From Aeromonas simiae (lineage in GTDB: Bacteria; Pseudomonadota; Gammaproteobacteria; Enterobacterales; Aeromonadaceae), in the NCBI RefSeq assembly GCF_000820125.1, contig NZ_CDBY01000043.1:1-64000 (forward strand): a stretch of DNA of 64,000 nt, given 5' to 3'. The stretch's first letter is position 1, and the number at the start of each line of letters is the position of its first letter. The notes below the pieces were generated by a model. That model made no database searches. It was not told the origin of the DNA and saw only the letters and a program-made list of their open reading frames with translations. Below are positions 52,573-61,436 of this stretch, piece after piece. The position numbers were made by a program, and so were the translations under genes.

Positions 52573-54165
52573 TTAAACGATGCCCTGGCTGCGCAGGTAG
52601 TCATCGTAGCTACCGCTAAAGTCGCGGATCCCCTCTTCGGTCAGCTCCAGGATCCGGGTCGCAAGCGACGAGACGAATTCCCGGTCGTGGGAGACGAAGA
52701 TCAGGGTACCCTTATACATCTCGAGTGCCAGGTTCAGCGATTCGATCGATTCCATGTCCAGGTGGTTGGTCGGCTCATCCATGATCAGGATGTTGGGGCG
52801 CTGCATGATGAGCTTGCCAAAGATCATGCGGCCCTGTTCGCCACCGGACAGCACGCGAACCGGCTTTCTGATGTCATCTTGCGAGAACAGCAGGCGGCCG
52901 AGCACGGAGCGCACCGCTTGCTCGTCATCCCCTTCCTTCTTCCACTGGGCCATCCAGTCGAACACGTTGAGATCGGTGTCGAACTCCTCGGCGTGATCCT
53001 GGGCGTAGTAGCCGATCTGGGCGTTCTCGGACCACTTGATGGTGCCGGCATCCGGGGCCAGCTCACCGACCAGGGTCTTGATCAGGGTGGACTTACCGAT
53101 GCCGTTGGTCCCCAGAATGGCGACCTTCTCACCCACTTCCAGCAGCATGTTGAGCCCTTTGAACAGGGGGGTGTCGCCGTAGCCCTTGGCCACGCCTTCC
53201 ACTTCCAGGATGTTGCGATAGAGCTGCTTGTCCTGATCGAAGCGGATGAAGGGGTTCTGCCGGCTGGAGGCCTTGACCTCTTCGATCTTGATCTTGTCGA
53301 TCTGCTTGAGGCGCGAGGTGGCCTGCCGTGACTTGGAGGCGTTGGCGCTAAAGCGCGACACGAACGATTGCAGATCGGCGATCTGCGCCTTCTTCTTGGC
53401 GTTGTCGGCCAGCAGACGCTCGCGGGCCTGGGTGGCGGCCAGCATGTAGTCGTCGTAGTTGCCCGGGTAGACGCGCAGCTCGCCGTAGTCCAGATCCGCC
53501 ATGTGGGTGCAGACCATGTTCAGGAAGTGGCGGTCGTGGGAGATGATGATCATGGTGCAGTCACGATCGTTGAGCACCCCCTCCAGCCAGCGGATGGTGT
53601 TGATGTCCAGGTTGTTGGTCGGCTCGTCCAGCAGCAGGATGTCCGGGTTGGAGAAGAGCGCCTGGGCCAGCAGCACCCGCAGTTTCCAGCCTGGAGCCAC
53701 TTCGCTCATGGGGCCGTTGTGCTGCTCCAGCGGAATACCGGCCCCGAGCAGCAGCTCACCGGCACGGGCTTCGGCGGTGTAGCCGTCATACTCGGCCACC
53801 TTGCCCTCAAGTTCGGCGGCGCGCATGTAGTCGTCGTCGCTCGCCTCGAGGTTGGCGTAGATGGCATCCCGCTCCTGCATGGCGGCCCACATTTCGGCAT
53901 GGCCCATCATGACCACGTCCAGCACGCGCATCTCTTCGTAAGCAAACTGATCCTGGCGCAGCTTACCGATGCGCTCGTTAACGTCCAGGCTGACGTTACC
54001 GCCGGACGGCTCGAGATCGCCGCCGAGGATCTTCATGAAGGTGGATTTGCCGCAACCGTTGGCACCGATAAGGCCATAGCGGTTGCCATCGCCAAACTTG
54101 ACGCTGATGTTTTCAAACAGTGGCTTGGCGCCGAACTGCATGGTGATGTTGTTGGAGGAGAGCAT
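52573..54165 (-). CDS. ybiT: ABC-F family translation ATPase YbiT
   Basis: 530 residues, the E. coli YbiT length. Two ABC cassettes without membrane segments: first Walker [14 protein letters not shown] and Walker [12 protein letters not shown]; second Walker [14 protein letters not shown], signature [13 protein letters not shown] and Walker [12 protein letters not shown]. The cassettes are joined by a charged interdomain linker ([20 protein letters not shown]...). ABC-F proteins bind the ribosomal E site; YbiT is thought to modulate stalled or hungry ribosomes. It is monocistronic and convergent with rplT. Confidence 0.95.
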   Translation of the reverse strand: MLSSNNITMQFGAKPLFENISVKFGDGNRYGLIGANGCGKSTFMKILGGDLEPSGGNVSLDVNERIGKLRQDQFAYEEMRVLDVVMMGHAEMWAAMQERDAIYANLEASDDDYMRAAELEGKVAEYDGYTAEARAGELLLGAGIPLEQHNGPMSEVAPGWKLRVLLAQALFSNPDILLLDEPTNNLDINTIRWLEGVLNDRDCTMIIISHDRHFLNMVCTHMADLDYGELRVYPGNYDDYMLAATQARERLLADNAKKKAQIADLQSFVSRFSANASKSRQATSRLKQIDKIKIEEVKASSRQNPFIRFDQDKQLYRNILEVEGVAKGYGDTPLFKGLNMLLEVGEKVAILGTNGIGKSTLIKTLVGELAPDAGTIKWSENAQIGYYAQDHAEEFDTDLNVFDWMAQWKKEGDDEQAVRSVLGRLLFSQDDIRKPVRVLSGGEQGRMIFGKLIMQRPNILIMDEPTNHLDMESIESLNLALEMYKGTLIFVSHDREFVSSLATRILELTEEGIRDFSGSYDDYLRSQGIV

Positions 54166-54319
54166 AAAAAACCTAATGGGGGGTTGTGGAAACGGAGCGA
54201 ACGGCGCAAGCGAGCCAATGTGGCCACTCCGTTTCGCTCAAGGGGACGTGCGCCCCCTGTTATTGAACACGGCATGATACCAGCTGGGCCGGTCATGGCA
54301 ACCGGCCCGAGGAAGGGGA

Positions 54320-55819
54320 TCAGGCCCCCAGGGTTCGATTGCGCCCCTCTTCCTTGGCGCAATAGAGCAGTGCGTCAACCCGTTGGAGGATGTCGTCATC
54401 CTTTTGACCATTCTGGGTGGTGACCCCGGCACTGAAGGTCACCTTCAGATCTTGCTCCCGCCACTCACGGGCTTCCAGGGCGCAGCGCCAGCGCTCAATG
54501 TGTGCCACGGCGGAGTCCAGATCGCTGCGCGGGAACAGCACGGCGATCTCTTCCCCCCCGTAGCGGTAGATCTGGGCGCTCTTGTCCAGGATCTCGCCTC
54601 CCAGTTTGGCGATGGCCTTGAGCACCTCATCCCCCAGCAGGTGACCGTAGGTATCGTTGACCTGCTTGAAGTGGTCGATATCGACCAGCGCCAGGGCAAA
54701 GGGCACCTGATGCTCACACAAGGAGTGCAGATCGGCATCGAGACGACCGCGGTTCCACAGCCCGGTCAACTGATCCCGGTTGGCCTTTTCACTTTCACTT
54801 TGCAGGGCTTGCTGCTGCTCGGCGATCTCCCGCTGCACATTCTCCAGGGTCCCCTTGGTGTTCTCGCGGCCAAAGCGCAGGCTGGAGATGATCTCTGACA
54901 GCATGCGGTACTGGGTTTTATGGGTGATGAACCACATCATGATGACCACGAAGCTGCACATGATAAACAGCATCAAGGTGGGCAGCATGGAGATCAGGAT
55001 GTTCTGGGTGATCTCTTTGAGCGGGACGGCATACACCACGAACCAGTCGGGGTTGGTATAGGAGTGGTAGAAGATCTGCAGCTCTCGATACCTGTCCGTG
55101 ATGGTGCCGGAGCTGTTGTTCATTTTGGCGACCAGATGAGGATTGACCCCGAGCTGGGCGATCCGGGCCGTGTCTCCCTTGAGCAGGATGTGCCCACTTC
55201 TATCGATCACCATGAGGGCGCCGCCAAGGGGCAGGATCATGCTGCGGTAGGGGTAGCTCAGCTCGATCAGGTTGAGATCGGCGGCCAGCGAGCCGGTGTA
55301 GCTGTGGGCATCGAAGATGGGCTTGGCAATGGAGAGCACCATCGAATGATCGAAGAAGTCCGGATAGAGCGGGGTATAGAAGACGAAGGCACTACGGATG
55401 CTCTTGGTGTTGAACCAGGGACGCTCGCGGGCATCATCGATGTGACCCAGTTGCGGAATGGCAGAGAAGTGTCCCTCCTTGCTGCTATAACTGAGGTTCA
55501 TCAGGCCTCGGCTGACATTGAGCAGGGCGCCCGCCTTGGCGCGTGTGACCGGATCGGTGAACGGATACTCCCCTTTGGCCTCAACGAGGCTGGCGATCTC
55601 ATTGAGCGAGTGCTCAAGGGGCTTGATCACCTCTTCATAGGTGACACTGGCGGTATTGGAGACAAAGTCAGCGGCGCTCTCTTGCGCGGCATGCTTGCGT
55701 TCATGAAAGGAGTAGAGCGCATAAGCAGAAAAGGCGAGGGTCTGAAACACCAAGATGATGACAAAAGCAATATGGGTGCTGTTATCAAGTTTCAGGTCGC
55801 GTTTTACATGTGAGTTCAC
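54320..55819 (-). CDS. Membrane diguanylate cyclase (Cache-GGDEF)
   Basis: 499 residues from GTG 55819 (an in-frame ATG at 55891 would add an unlikely 24-residue tail). TM1 at about 13-35, an extracytoplasmic sensor domain (Cache-like, ~40-265, with VLSIAKPIFDAHSYTGSLAA), TM2 at about 280-302, then a coiled-coil linker and a GGDEF domain (DQLTGLWNRGRLDADLHSLC, FALALVDIDHFKQVNDTYGH, RYGGEEIAVLFPRSD). The catalytic signature reads GGEEI; the allosteric RxxD I-site five residues upstream is absent. It probably makes c-di-GMP in response to a periplasmic ligand. Confidence 0.9.
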   Translation of the reverse strand: MNSHVKRDLKLDNSTHIAFVIILVFQTLAFSAYALYSFHERKHAAQESAADFVSNTASVTYEEVIKPLEHSLNEIASLVEAKGEYPFTDPVTRAKAGALLNVSRGLMNLSYSSKEGHFSAIPQLGHIDDARERPWFNTKSIRSAFVFYTPLYPDFFDHSMVLSIAKPIFDAHSYTGSLAADLNLIELSYPYRSMILPLGGALMVIDRSGHILLKGDTARIAQLGVNPHLVAKMNNSSGTITDRYRELQIFYHSYTNPDWFVVYAVPLKEITQNILISMLPTLMLFIMCSFVVIMMWFITHKTQYRMLSEIISSLRFGRENTKGTLENVQREIAEQQQALQSESEKANRDQLTGLWNRGRLDADLHSLCEHQVPFALALVDIDHFKQVNDTYGHLLGDEVLKAIAKLGGEILDKSAQIYRYGGEEIAVLFPRSDLDSAVAHIERWRCALEAREWREQDLKVTFSAGVTTQNGQKDDDILQRVDALLYCAKEEGRNRTLGA

Positions 55820-55931
55820 GGTATCACCCGAATAGTGGATTCGGTGCACATTATGGGAATCCCACCTTGCGTGAACCTTGATACACGTCAAACCGGCAAA
55901 AAATTGTTAACTGAGTCACATATTGTGCAAT

Positions 55932-55951
55932 GCGCCGGCAGAGGCCGGCGC
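55932..55951 (-). terminator. GC-rich hairpin downstream of actP
   Basis: GCGCCGGC-AGAG-GCCGGCGC, a perfect 8-bp stem just after the actP stop. No clear T tract follows on the minus strand, so termination here may be weak. Confidence 0.5.
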
Positions 55952-55965
55952 TCTTATTTCTGCAC

Positions 55966-57621
55966 TCAGTGGGAACTCGCCTTGGCCGCGCCAATCCCGG
56001 TCTGGGAGCGCACGAACTGCGGGAAGAACTTGGCGTGCTCCTCGCCGGCGGCGGCGGATTTGTCGGTGACCGAGAAGAACCAGATCCCCGCAAATGCCAG
56101 CAGCATGGAGAAGAGGGCCGGGTACTCGTAGGGGAAGATGGCCTGGGCGTGGCCAAGCACCTTCACCCACACGGTCGGCCCCAGCACCATCAGGGTCACC
56201 GCAGAGCCGAGCCCCAGCCAGCCGCCGTAGACGGCGCCACGGGTGGTCAGGCGAGACCAGAACATGGAGAGGAACAGCACCGGGAAGTTGCAGCTGGCGG
56301 CGATGGAGAAGGCCAAGCCCACCATGAAGGCGATGTTCTGTTTCTCAAACAGGATGCCAAGGCCGATGGCTACGACGCCGAGCACCACAGTGGTCATCTT
56401 GGAGACGCGCAGCTCGTCGGTCTCATTGGCCTTGCCGTGCTTGAGCACGCTGGCATAGAGGTCATGGGAGACGGCCGAGGCGCCAGCCAGGGTCAACCCG
56501 GCCACCACCGCCAGTATGGTGGCAAAGGCCACGGCGCTGATGAAGCCGAGGAACAGGCTGCCGCCCACCGCGTTGGCCAGGTGCACGGCCGCCATGTTGT
56601 TACCGCCGATCAGGGCGCCGGCGGCATCCTTGAAGGCCGGGTTAGTACTCACCAGCAAGATGGCACCAAAGCCGATGATGAAGGTAAGGATGTAGAAGTA
56701 GCCGATGAAGCCGGTGGCGTAGAAGACCGACTTGCGGGCTTCCTTGGCGTCACCCACGGTGAAAAAGCGCATCAGGATGTGGGGCAGGCCGGCGGTGCCG
56801 AACATCAGGGCGAGACCGAGTGAGATCGCCGAAATAGGGTCGGAGACCAGTCCCCCCGGGCTCATGATGGCCACGCCATTGGCATGAACCTTGACCGCTT
56901 CGGAGAAGAGGGTACCCACATCGAAGTTGACCGACTTCATCACCATTAGCGCCATGAAGCTGGCCCCCGAGAGCAGCAGCACCGCCTTGATGATCTGCAC
57001 CCAGGTGGTGGCGAGCATGCCGCCGAACAGCACGTAGAGCACCATCAGGATCCCGACCAGCACTACGGCGACGTGATAGTTGAGGCCAAACAGCAGCTCG
57101 ATGAGCTTGCCGGCCCCCACCATCTGGGCGATGAGGTAGAGCGCCACCACCACCAGCGAGCCGCAGGCCGAGAGGGTGCGCACCTCAGTCTGCTTCAGGC
57201 GGTAGGAGGCCACATCGGCGAAGGTGTACTTACCAAGGTTGCGCAGCCGCTCGGCGATCAGAAACAGGATGATGGGCCAGCCCACCAGAAAGCCGATGGA
57301 GTAGATGAGGCCGTCATAGCCCGAGGTGTAGACCAGGGCGGAGATCCCGAGAAAGGAGGCGGCTGACATGTAGTCACCGGCGATGGCCAGGCCGTTCTGA
57401 AAGCCGGTGATGCGCCCGCCGGCGGCGTAGTAGTCGGCGGCCGAGCGGTTACGCTTGGCCGCCCACCAGGTGATCATCAAGGTGCCGGCCACGAAGAGCA
57501 GGAACATGACAATGGCCGAGACATTGAGGGGCTGCTGCTTTACCTCGCCTTCAATGGCGCCGGCGGCCAGCAGCGCCGGTGAGGCGAGCAGCCCCCCCAG
57601 CACGATCAGATGACGTTTCAT
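55966..57621 (-). CDS. actP: Cation/acetate symporter ActP
   Basis: 551 residues from the second of two adjacent ATGs (57621). A cleavable-type N-terminus ([20 protein letters not shown]) precedes the solute:sodium symporter fold. Visible: [60 protein letters not shown] and about 13 helices in total. ActP takes up acetate, glycolate and related monocarboxylates. Its start overlaps the yjcH stop, as in the E. coli yjcH-actP pair. Confidence 0.95.
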   Translation of the reverse strand: MKRHLIVLGGLLASPALLAAGAIEGEVKQQPLNVSAIVMFLLFVAGTLMITWWAAKRNRSAADYYAAGGRITGFQNGLAIAGDYMSAASFLGISALVYTSGYDGLIYSIGFLVGWPIILFLIAERLRNLGKYTFADVASYRLKQTEVRTLSACGSLVVVALYLIAQMVGAGKLIELLFGLNYHVAVVLVGILMVLYVLFGGMLATTWVQIIKAVLLLSGASFMALMVMKSVNFDVGTLFSEAVKVHANGVAIMSPGGLVSDPISAISLGLALMFGTAGLPHILMRFFTVGDAKEARKSVFYATGFIGYFYILTFIIGFGAILLVSTNPAFKDAAGALIGGNNMAAVHLANAVGGSLFLGFISAVAFATILAVVAGLTLAGASAVSHDLYASVLKHGKANETDELRVSKMTTVVLGVVAIGLGILFEKQNIAFMVGLAFSIAASCNFPVLFLSMFWSRLTTRGAVYGGWLGLGSAVTLMVLGPTVWVKVLGHAQAIFPYEYPALFSMLLAFAGIWFFSVTDKSAAAGEEHAKFFPQFVRSQTGIGAAKASSH

Positions 57622-57932
57622 CATTGCTGTACTCCCTGGATGATCTTCTGGGTGAGCGTGTCGAACTCGCCGTTGGCCTTGAACACATAGATACCGGTCA
57701 GCACGAACGCCGACAGGATGAGACCGACACCGACCGGGATGCCGCGAGTGATGGAGGAGCCTTCCGCAAGCGGCGTGCCGAGCCAGCCGGGGGCAAAGGC
57801 GATGAGCAGTATGAAGGCTAGATAGAGGCCAAGCATGATGGTCGAGAGCAGCCAGGCGAAGCGCTGACGCTGACTCACCAGCAGCTGGAAGTGCGGATCC
57901 TGCTGGATACGCTGACAGAGTTGATCATCCAT
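57621..57932 (-). CDS. yjcH: DUF485 membrane protein YjcH
   Basis: 103 residues from ATG 57932 ([20 protein letters not shown]). Two helices: [20 protein letters not shown] and [20 protein letters not shown], the DUF485 pattern. It is invariably encoded just before actP and is thought to assist the symporter. Its stop overlaps the actP start. Confidence 0.94.
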   Translation of the reverse strand: MDDQLCQRIQQDPHFQLLVSQRQRFAWLLSTIMLGLYLAFILLIAFAPGWLGTPLAEGSSITRGIPVGVGLILSAFVLTGIYVFKANGEFDTLTQKIIQGVQQ

Positions 57933-58019
57933 TTTCTTTTCTCTCCGTGTCGTGAGGCGGGGCATGAGACAAACGGTCTCTTGTTATCAGAATGTGAATT
58001 TAATGTTCTCTTTCAACAA

Positions 58020-58649
58020 TTAGACTTTGGGATAATTCGGAGCGGCCCCGTAGTAGAGGCGCAGAAAGACGAGGGCCGCCGTGATGGCATCAGCCAGGGC
58101 GTCGTGGGCATCGCGCTGGGGTAACCCAAGATGGGCGCAGATGGCCGTAAGGCGCAGGTCGACATGGGCCCCTTCCAGATGGCGGGTGACCGCATCGTGG
58201 TAGAGGCGGCTCACCTCGATGCGGCGATGGGGCAGCGGGAGGCGCCACAGTGCGTGACAAGCCCGTTGCAGGATGCGCCAGTCGTAGTCGATGTGATAGC
58301 CCACCAGGGGGAGGGGGCCGATGAAGGCGAGCAGCTGGCGCAGTGCCTCATCAAGCGGCAACCCCTGGGCCAGATCCTGATGGCGCAGGCCGTGGATCAC
58401 CACCGAGCCAGCATCGAGGCTGAGAGGGGGGCGCACCGTGAGGGAGAGGGCCTCGCCAATGAGCAGGCGCGGCCCCTTGATGCGTACCGCCCCGATCGCG
58501 ACGATCTCGGCCCGGCTCGGATCGAGGCTGGTCGTTTCGAGATCGAGGGCGACCCACTCCTCGGGGGGCGGCGTGGCAAAGAGCGGGGAAAACTCGCTGC
58601 CTTTGAAGCGGCGCCCGAGCCAGCAGCGCCGCCAATCCGCCAGCGTCAT
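58020..58649 (-). CDS. DnaQ-like 3'-5' exonuclease next to acetate symporter
   Basis: 209 residues from ATG 58649, which overlaps the DUF294 gene stop by 4 bp. DEDDh exonuclease motifs: VALDLETTSLDPSRAEIVAI (D and E of motif I), LPLVGYHIDYDWRILQRACH (motif II) and RDAHDALADAITAALVFLRL (motif III). It resembles the DnaQ/PolC-exo domain. This gene and the DUF294 gene are conserved neighbours of actP-yjcH in Vibrio, Shewanella and Aeromonas. The cellular substrate is unknown. Confidence 0.88.
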   Translation of the reverse strand: MTLADWRRCWLGRRFKGSEFSPLFATPPPEEWVALDLETTSLDPSRAEIVAIGAVRIKGPRLLIGEALSLTVRPPLSLDAGSVVIHGLRHQDLAQGLPLDEALRQLLAFIGPLPLVGYHIDYDWRILQRACHALWRLPLPHRRIEVSRLYHDAVTRHLEGAHVDLRLTAICAHLGLPQRDAHDALADAITAALVFLRLYYGAAPNYPKV

Positions 58650-60442
58650 TGGCGCACCCGAAAATGCAGTGCCAGCCACTGCTGGAACTTCTTCACCACG
58701 TGCAGGCTATGGCGCAGCAAGTCGCGTTCGCTGGCGCTGAGGCGTGCGACCTGTACCCGATCTTCCCCCCGTTGCAGCTGGCTGCGTAGCCGCAGCCGGA
58801 TGAAGAGGCGAAACGCCTCGGCCAGATCGGTGCTGAACTCGCGGCTCAGTCGCCCCTCCTGCTGGAGGGCCGCGATCCGCTCCAGGGTGGCGGTCGCCTC
58901 CACCTGCGCCTCCAGACTCAATAGACGTACCCCGTGTACCAGGGCGAACAGGCCGCCCCGTTTGAGATCGAGGCCGCTTGGCTCTGGCTCGAGCCGGCCG
59001 AGCAGGGTGAGGGGGGTATGAAAGGCCACGGCGGCACGGGCCATATCGGCCAGCAGATCGCCGCGATCGGAGAGCGCCGTCAGCAGATGCCGGCGCAAGG
59101 GGGGCAGCAAGGCGGTATCGCCGGCCACCGCGTGGGCGTCGCTCAGGGTGGCGAGCCACAACAGATCGTCCGGGGCTGCGCGCAGCACGGCGTTATCGAT
59201 GGCACTGCGCCACGCGCCGGCGTGCTTCACCCAGGCCGGGTTGGTCACCATGACATGGCCCGGACAGGGGGGATAACCGAGGCGCTCGAGCAGGGCGCCA
59301 AAGCGCGCTAGATCCTCTTGCTGCGCCGGCCAGTCGAGGCCATCGGCCAGGATCAGGGCGTTGTCCTGATCGGTTTTCAGGATCTGCTCGGCGCGCCCCT
59401 CCGAGCCCAGCACCATCAGGCAGACGTGCTGCCGCAGTGGCGGTGGAATGGTGAGTGAGAAGGCCTTGGCGATGATCTGCTCGTTGACCGCCGACATCAG
59501 GCGCAGCAGGAAGGCGGTGTGGATCCCCTGGGCGAACAGATTGCTGGCCAGGTGCGACTGCTCACGTGCCACCGCCACCAGAGCCGCCTCGTCATCGGCG
59601 CGCTGGATGCGCAGCGTCAGCACCTGAGAGTGGGTGGAGAACAGGCCGAGAACCCGGGTGAGGTGCAAGAGACCGCGCACCTCGCCCCCTTCCATGACCA
59701 CCACCCGCTTGATCTGGTGGCGGGTCATCAGGATCAGGGCATCGAACAGGTAATCGCCAGGGCTCAGGCTTACCAGCGGGGAGGGCAGGGGCGGCAGGGC
59801 GCTCAGGGGAGCCTGCGCAGTTAATCCCTCCAGCACCAGGGCGTGCAGCAAGGTGGTGCGGGTCACCAGTTGCCAGCTGCCGGAGAAGGGGCGCCACAGC
59901 AGGCTGTCGCAGCCGGCCTCGGCCATGGCGCGGGTCGCCTCGGCCAGTGAGGTGGTCGGGGCCATCAGCAGAGGGGGTTGCAGGTGCTCAGCCGAGATCC
60001 GGGTGAGCAGAAACTCCGAGAGGCTCTGGCGCCCTTCGGCACGCCGCTCCCACGCTTGCTGGCGCTCGGCCAGTGAGCCGCAAAAGTAGCGCTCAAACGC
60101 GGGTTGTTCCGCGCACAGGGCAAGGAAAAGGGGGCGCGGGATGAGAAAGCAGAGACAATCCTCCAGTGCCGTAAAGTGGTGGCGCACCCGCCCGTCAAAC
60201 TGAGCGCGCACGTCGAACAGATCATCGACCCCATAGTCGGCGAAGTGGGTATGGCCCTCTTTGCTGCGCTCCTCCACCACGCCGCTGGCCAGGATCAGCA
60301 GCCCTTCCGGCTCCTGCCCCGCGCTCAGCAGCGGCTGGTGGGCGCGCACATAGATGAGCTGCAAGGCCGCCAGCAGGCGTTGGCGTTGGGGCTCATCCAG
60401 CTGATCGAAAGGGGGGCGCTGCAAGTTAAAAAGAGGGCTCAT
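58646..60442 (-). CDS. cNMP-binding / CBS / DUF294 nucleotidyltransferase-like protein
   Basis: 598 residues from ATG 60442. Three modules in order: a cyclic-nucleotide-binding domain (~10-135, VRAHQPLLSAGQEPEGLLIL), a CBS pair (~160-280, ending VVVMEGGEVRGLLHLTRVLG) and a DUF294 nucleotidyltransferase-like domain (~310-450) with CLMVLGSEGRAEQILKTDQD, the GS-x-x-R-x-E-x-x-x-x-TDQD motif. A helical C-terminal DUF294_C follows. It looks like a ligand-controlled regulator. The gene heads the transcript containing the exonuclease and yjcH-actP. Confidence 0.9.
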   Translation of the reverse strand: MSPLFNLQRPPFDQLDEPQRQRLLAALQLIYVRAHQPLLSAGQEPEGLLILASGVVEERSKEGHTHFADYGVDDLFDVRAQFDGRVRHHFTALEDCLCFLIPRPLFLALCAEQPAFERYFCGSLAERQQAWERRAEGRQSLSEFLLTRISAEHLQPPLLMAPTTSLAEATRAMAEAGCDSLLWRPFSGSWQLVTRTTLLHALVLEGLTAQAPLSALPPLPSPLVSLSPGDYLFDALILMTRHQIKRVVVMEGGEVRGLLHLTRVLGLFSTHSQVLTLRIQRADDEAALVAVAREQSHLASNLFAQGIHTAFLLRLMSAVNEQIIAKAFSLTIPPPLRQHVCLMVLGSEGRAEQILKTDQDNALILADGLDWPAQQEDLARFGALLERLGYPPCPGHVMVTNPAWVKHAGAWRSAIDNAVLRAAPDDLLWLATLSDAHAVAGDTALLPPLRRHLLTALSDRGDLLADMARAAVAFHTPLTLLGRLEPEPSGLDLKRGGLFALVHGVRLLSLEAQVEATATLERIAALQQEGRLSREFSTDLAEAFRLFIRLRLRSQLQRGEDRVQVARLSASERDLLRHSLHVVKKFQQWLALHFRVRQ

Positions 60443-60537
60443 GGGCTTCTCCAGAGGGGTGGCCACCAGTGTGGCAAGGGGGACGCTGGACGACCACTGG
60501 ACTTTGGTCTAGCTCTGCACGTAACGAATGGTTAACA

Positions 60538-60554
60538 TTGTGGTCAGACCTGTT
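60538..60554 (+). promoter_or_regulatory. FadR operator upstream of the crotonase gene
   Basis: TTGTGGTCAGACCTGTT matches the FadR consensus AACTGGTCNGACCTGTT at 13 of 16 specified positions, including the whole palindromic core TGGTC-N-GACC. It lies about 20 bases before the crotonase ATG, where binding would block transcription. fadR itself is at 42391-43104. Confidence 0.6.
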
Positions 60555-60572
60555 AATGACAAGGAGTGCATG

Positions 60573-61379
60573 ATGACCAAGGAACGGGTGCAGTGCCGGA
60601 TCGAAGGCGGGGTAGCCAGGGTGGCACTGAGCCGCCCGGAGAAGCTCAACGCCCTCGATCGCCCCATGTTTGACGCCATCGAGGCGACGCTGGCGCAACT
60701 TAAAGCTACCCCAGGGCTGAGGGCGGTGATCCTCACCGGTGAGGGGCGCGCCTTTTGCGCTGGCCTCGACGTGAAATCCATGTTGCGCCATCCGGTGGCT
60801 GCGGTGGAGATCCTGCGCCGCGAGGCCGATGAGGCCACCAATCTGGCCCAGCGGGTCGCCTACGGCTGGCGCGAGCTGCCGGTCCCGGTGATCGCCGTGA
60901 CCCGTGGCGTCTGCTTTGGCGGTGGATTGCAGATCGCGCTCGGCGCCGATTTTCGCTTCAGCGCGCCCGAGTGCCGCTTCTCGGTGATGGAGATCAAGTG
61001 GGGGATCATCCCCGACATGAGCGGGGCGGCGACCTTGCGCAATCTGCTGGGGGTGGACAGGGCGATGGAGCTGGCCATGACCGGGCGTGAGCTGTTGGCG
61101 ACGGAGGCAGAGCAACTGGGGCTGGTGAGCCGGGTGTGCGAGGACCCACTGCAAGAGGCCGAGGCCTTCGTGCGCACCCTGCTGACCAAATCCCCCGATG
61201 CCCTGGCCGGCATCAAACAGCTCTATCACGATGCCTGGGCGCGCTCCGATGCGGCCGTGATGCAGGAGGAGACCCGGTTGCAAAAGCAGATCCTGGGTCG
61301 CCCCAATCAGTGGCGGGCCACGTTGGGGAGCCTGTTTGGCCTGAAGCTGGCATTTGGGCCGAGCCGTTTTCGTGGCTGA
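60573..61379 (+). CDS. Enoyl-CoA hydratase/isomerase (crotonase) family protein
   Basis: 268 residues from ATG 60573 (AAGGAG six bases upstream; ATG 60570 is adjacent). Crotonase fold: RVALSRPEKLNALDRPMFDA, oxyanion-hole strand VILTGEGRAFCAGLDVKSML, second oxyanion segment VIAVTRGVCFGGGLQIALGA and MEIKWGIIPDMSGAATLRNL. A long-chain-specific function is likely given the FadR operator. The exact acyl-CoA substrate is unknown. Confidence 0.88.
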   Translation: MTKERVQCRIEGGVARVALSRPEKLNALDRPMFDAIEATLAQLKATPGLRAVILTGEGRAFCAGLDVKSMLRHPVAAVEILRREADEATNLAQRVAYGWRELPVPVIAVTRGVCFGGGLQIALGADFRFSAPECRFSVMEIKWGIIPDMSGAATLRNLLGVDRAMELAMTGRELLATEAEQLGLVSRVCEDPLQEAEAFVRTLLTKSPDALAGIKQLYHDAWARSDAAVMQEETRLQKQILGRPNQWRATLGSLFGLKLAFGPSRFRG

Positions 61380-61394
61380 GCGGGGCCCCAATGA

Positions 61395-61420
61395 AAAATG
61401 GCAGCCCAGGCTGCCATTTT
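61395..61420. terminator. Bidirectional terminator crotonase / AGCS
   Basis: AAAATGGCAGCC-CA-GGCTGCCATTTT, a 12-bp stem between the convergent genes. Confidence 0.9.
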
Positions 61421-61436
61421 GTTAACGCGATAAGGA

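Noticed and set aside
57933-58019. CRP site upstream of yjcH-actP
   Set aside because: Only one half-site (TGTGA) is recognisable; the second half does not match TCACA.
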